A stretch of DNA of 5,616 bases from an uncultured Paraprevotella sp. (lineage in GTDB: Bacteria > Bacteroidota > Bacteroidia > Bacteroidales > Bacteroidaceae), in NCBI GenBank assembly GCA_900770805.1, contig CAAGLP010000151.1, positions 1 to 5,616 on the forward strand, in the 5' to 3' direction. The notes beneath the pieces are model-generated. The model was not told where the DNA came from. It worked only from the letters and a program-made list of their open reading frames with translations, and did no database searches. The position numbers were made by a program, and so were the translations under genes. Below, one piece after another: positions 5,396 through 5,616 of the stretch; within the stretch, counting starts at the first letter, position 1; each line of letters starts with the position of its first letter.

Positions 5396-5616
5396 ATGGA
5401 ACTAGACTTGCGACCCCTCGATCTCCCTTGTAGCACGGAGAGACCATTCATAATTACAGGCCCCTGCTCTGCCGAGACAGAGGACCAGGTAATGAACACC
5501 GCCAAGCAACTGGCAGGCAAAGGTTTCCACATCTTCCGTGCAGGTATTTGGAAACCTCGCACCAAGCCCGGAGGTTTTGAAGGTAATGGAGAAAAGGCTC
5601 TGCCCTGGATGCAGAT
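5396..5616 (+). CDS. 3-deoxy-7-phosphoheptulonate (DAHP) synthase, N-terminal part (probably fused to chorismate mutase)
   Basis: From the ATG at 5396-5398 the frame is open for 73 codons to the window edge. The start matches AroAbeta/KDOPS-type DAHP synthases: PFIITGPCSAE (17-27) with the GPCSAE loop for phosphoenolpyruvate binding, and FRAGIWKPRTKPGGFEG (47-63) with the KPRT motif. The enzyme condenses phosphoenolpyruvate and erythrose 4-phosphate, the first step of the shikimate pathway, in the cytoplasm. The short N-terminus, without an ACT or ferredoxin-like regulatory extension, is as expected for the Bacteroidota form, in which a chorismate mutase type II (AroQ) domain commonly follows at the C-terminus. 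That domain would complement the mutase-free PheA upstream, but it lies outside the window and is inferred only. The gap to the aminotransferase is 67 bp without a promoter box, which supports one operon; a prephenate dehydrogenase gene may follow. Confidence 0.92.
   Translation, partial: MELDLRPLDLPCSTERPFIITGPCSAETEDQVMNTAKQLAGKGFHIFRAGIWKPRTKPGGFEGNGEKALPWMQ

Overview
The window reads as ordinary chromosomal DNA from a member of the Bacteroidota, most likely Prevotella or a close relative (inference from protein character and signals, not a database match). Three intergenic sites match the Bacteroidota promoter -7 box TAnnTTTG, Shine-Dalgarno sequences are weak or absent, leaders are rich in A and C, and the gene set (CPA1 antiporter with an RCK_C tail, plant-like MTA nucleosidase, and a prephenate dehydratase, aminotransferase, DAHP synthase cluster) is typical of that phylum.

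Left part (1-2098, minus strand): the first 196 codons of an MBOAT/AlgI-type membrane O-acyltransferase, cut by the window edge, lie 47 bp downstream of a complete potassium/proton antiporter of the NhaP2 type. Both are read leftward and may be cotranscribed. A 129-bp divergent intergenic region (2099-2227) follows. It carries two face-away -7 boxes that form a 9-bp inverted repeat.

Middle (2228-3186, plus strand): a complete 5'-methylthioadenosine nucleosidase-like enzyme with all expected catalytic residues, then a 67-aa protein built around a single TPR unit, 32 bp apart and probably in one transcript.

Right part (3279-5616, plus strand): an aromatic amino acid operon. Prephenate dehydratase (281 aa, with ACT domain) is followed by a class I/II aminotransferase (389 aa) and the start of a DAHP synthase, which in this phylum is commonly fused to a chorismate mutase domain lying beyond the window. 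Together they would supply the entry step to the shikimate pathway, the prephenate to phenylpyruvate step, and the final transamination. The predicted promoter lies only 8 bp before the prephenate dehydratase start codon, suggesting an almost leaderless transcript.

No gene-free stretch exceeds 300 bp. I see no tRNA, rRNA, CRISPR array, insertion sequence, phage gene or defence system, and no clear candidate for a new biological system. The points worth a second look are the divergent promoter architecture, the near-leaderless start of pheA, the altered Phe-binding motif of its ACT domain, and the plant-like nucleosidase.
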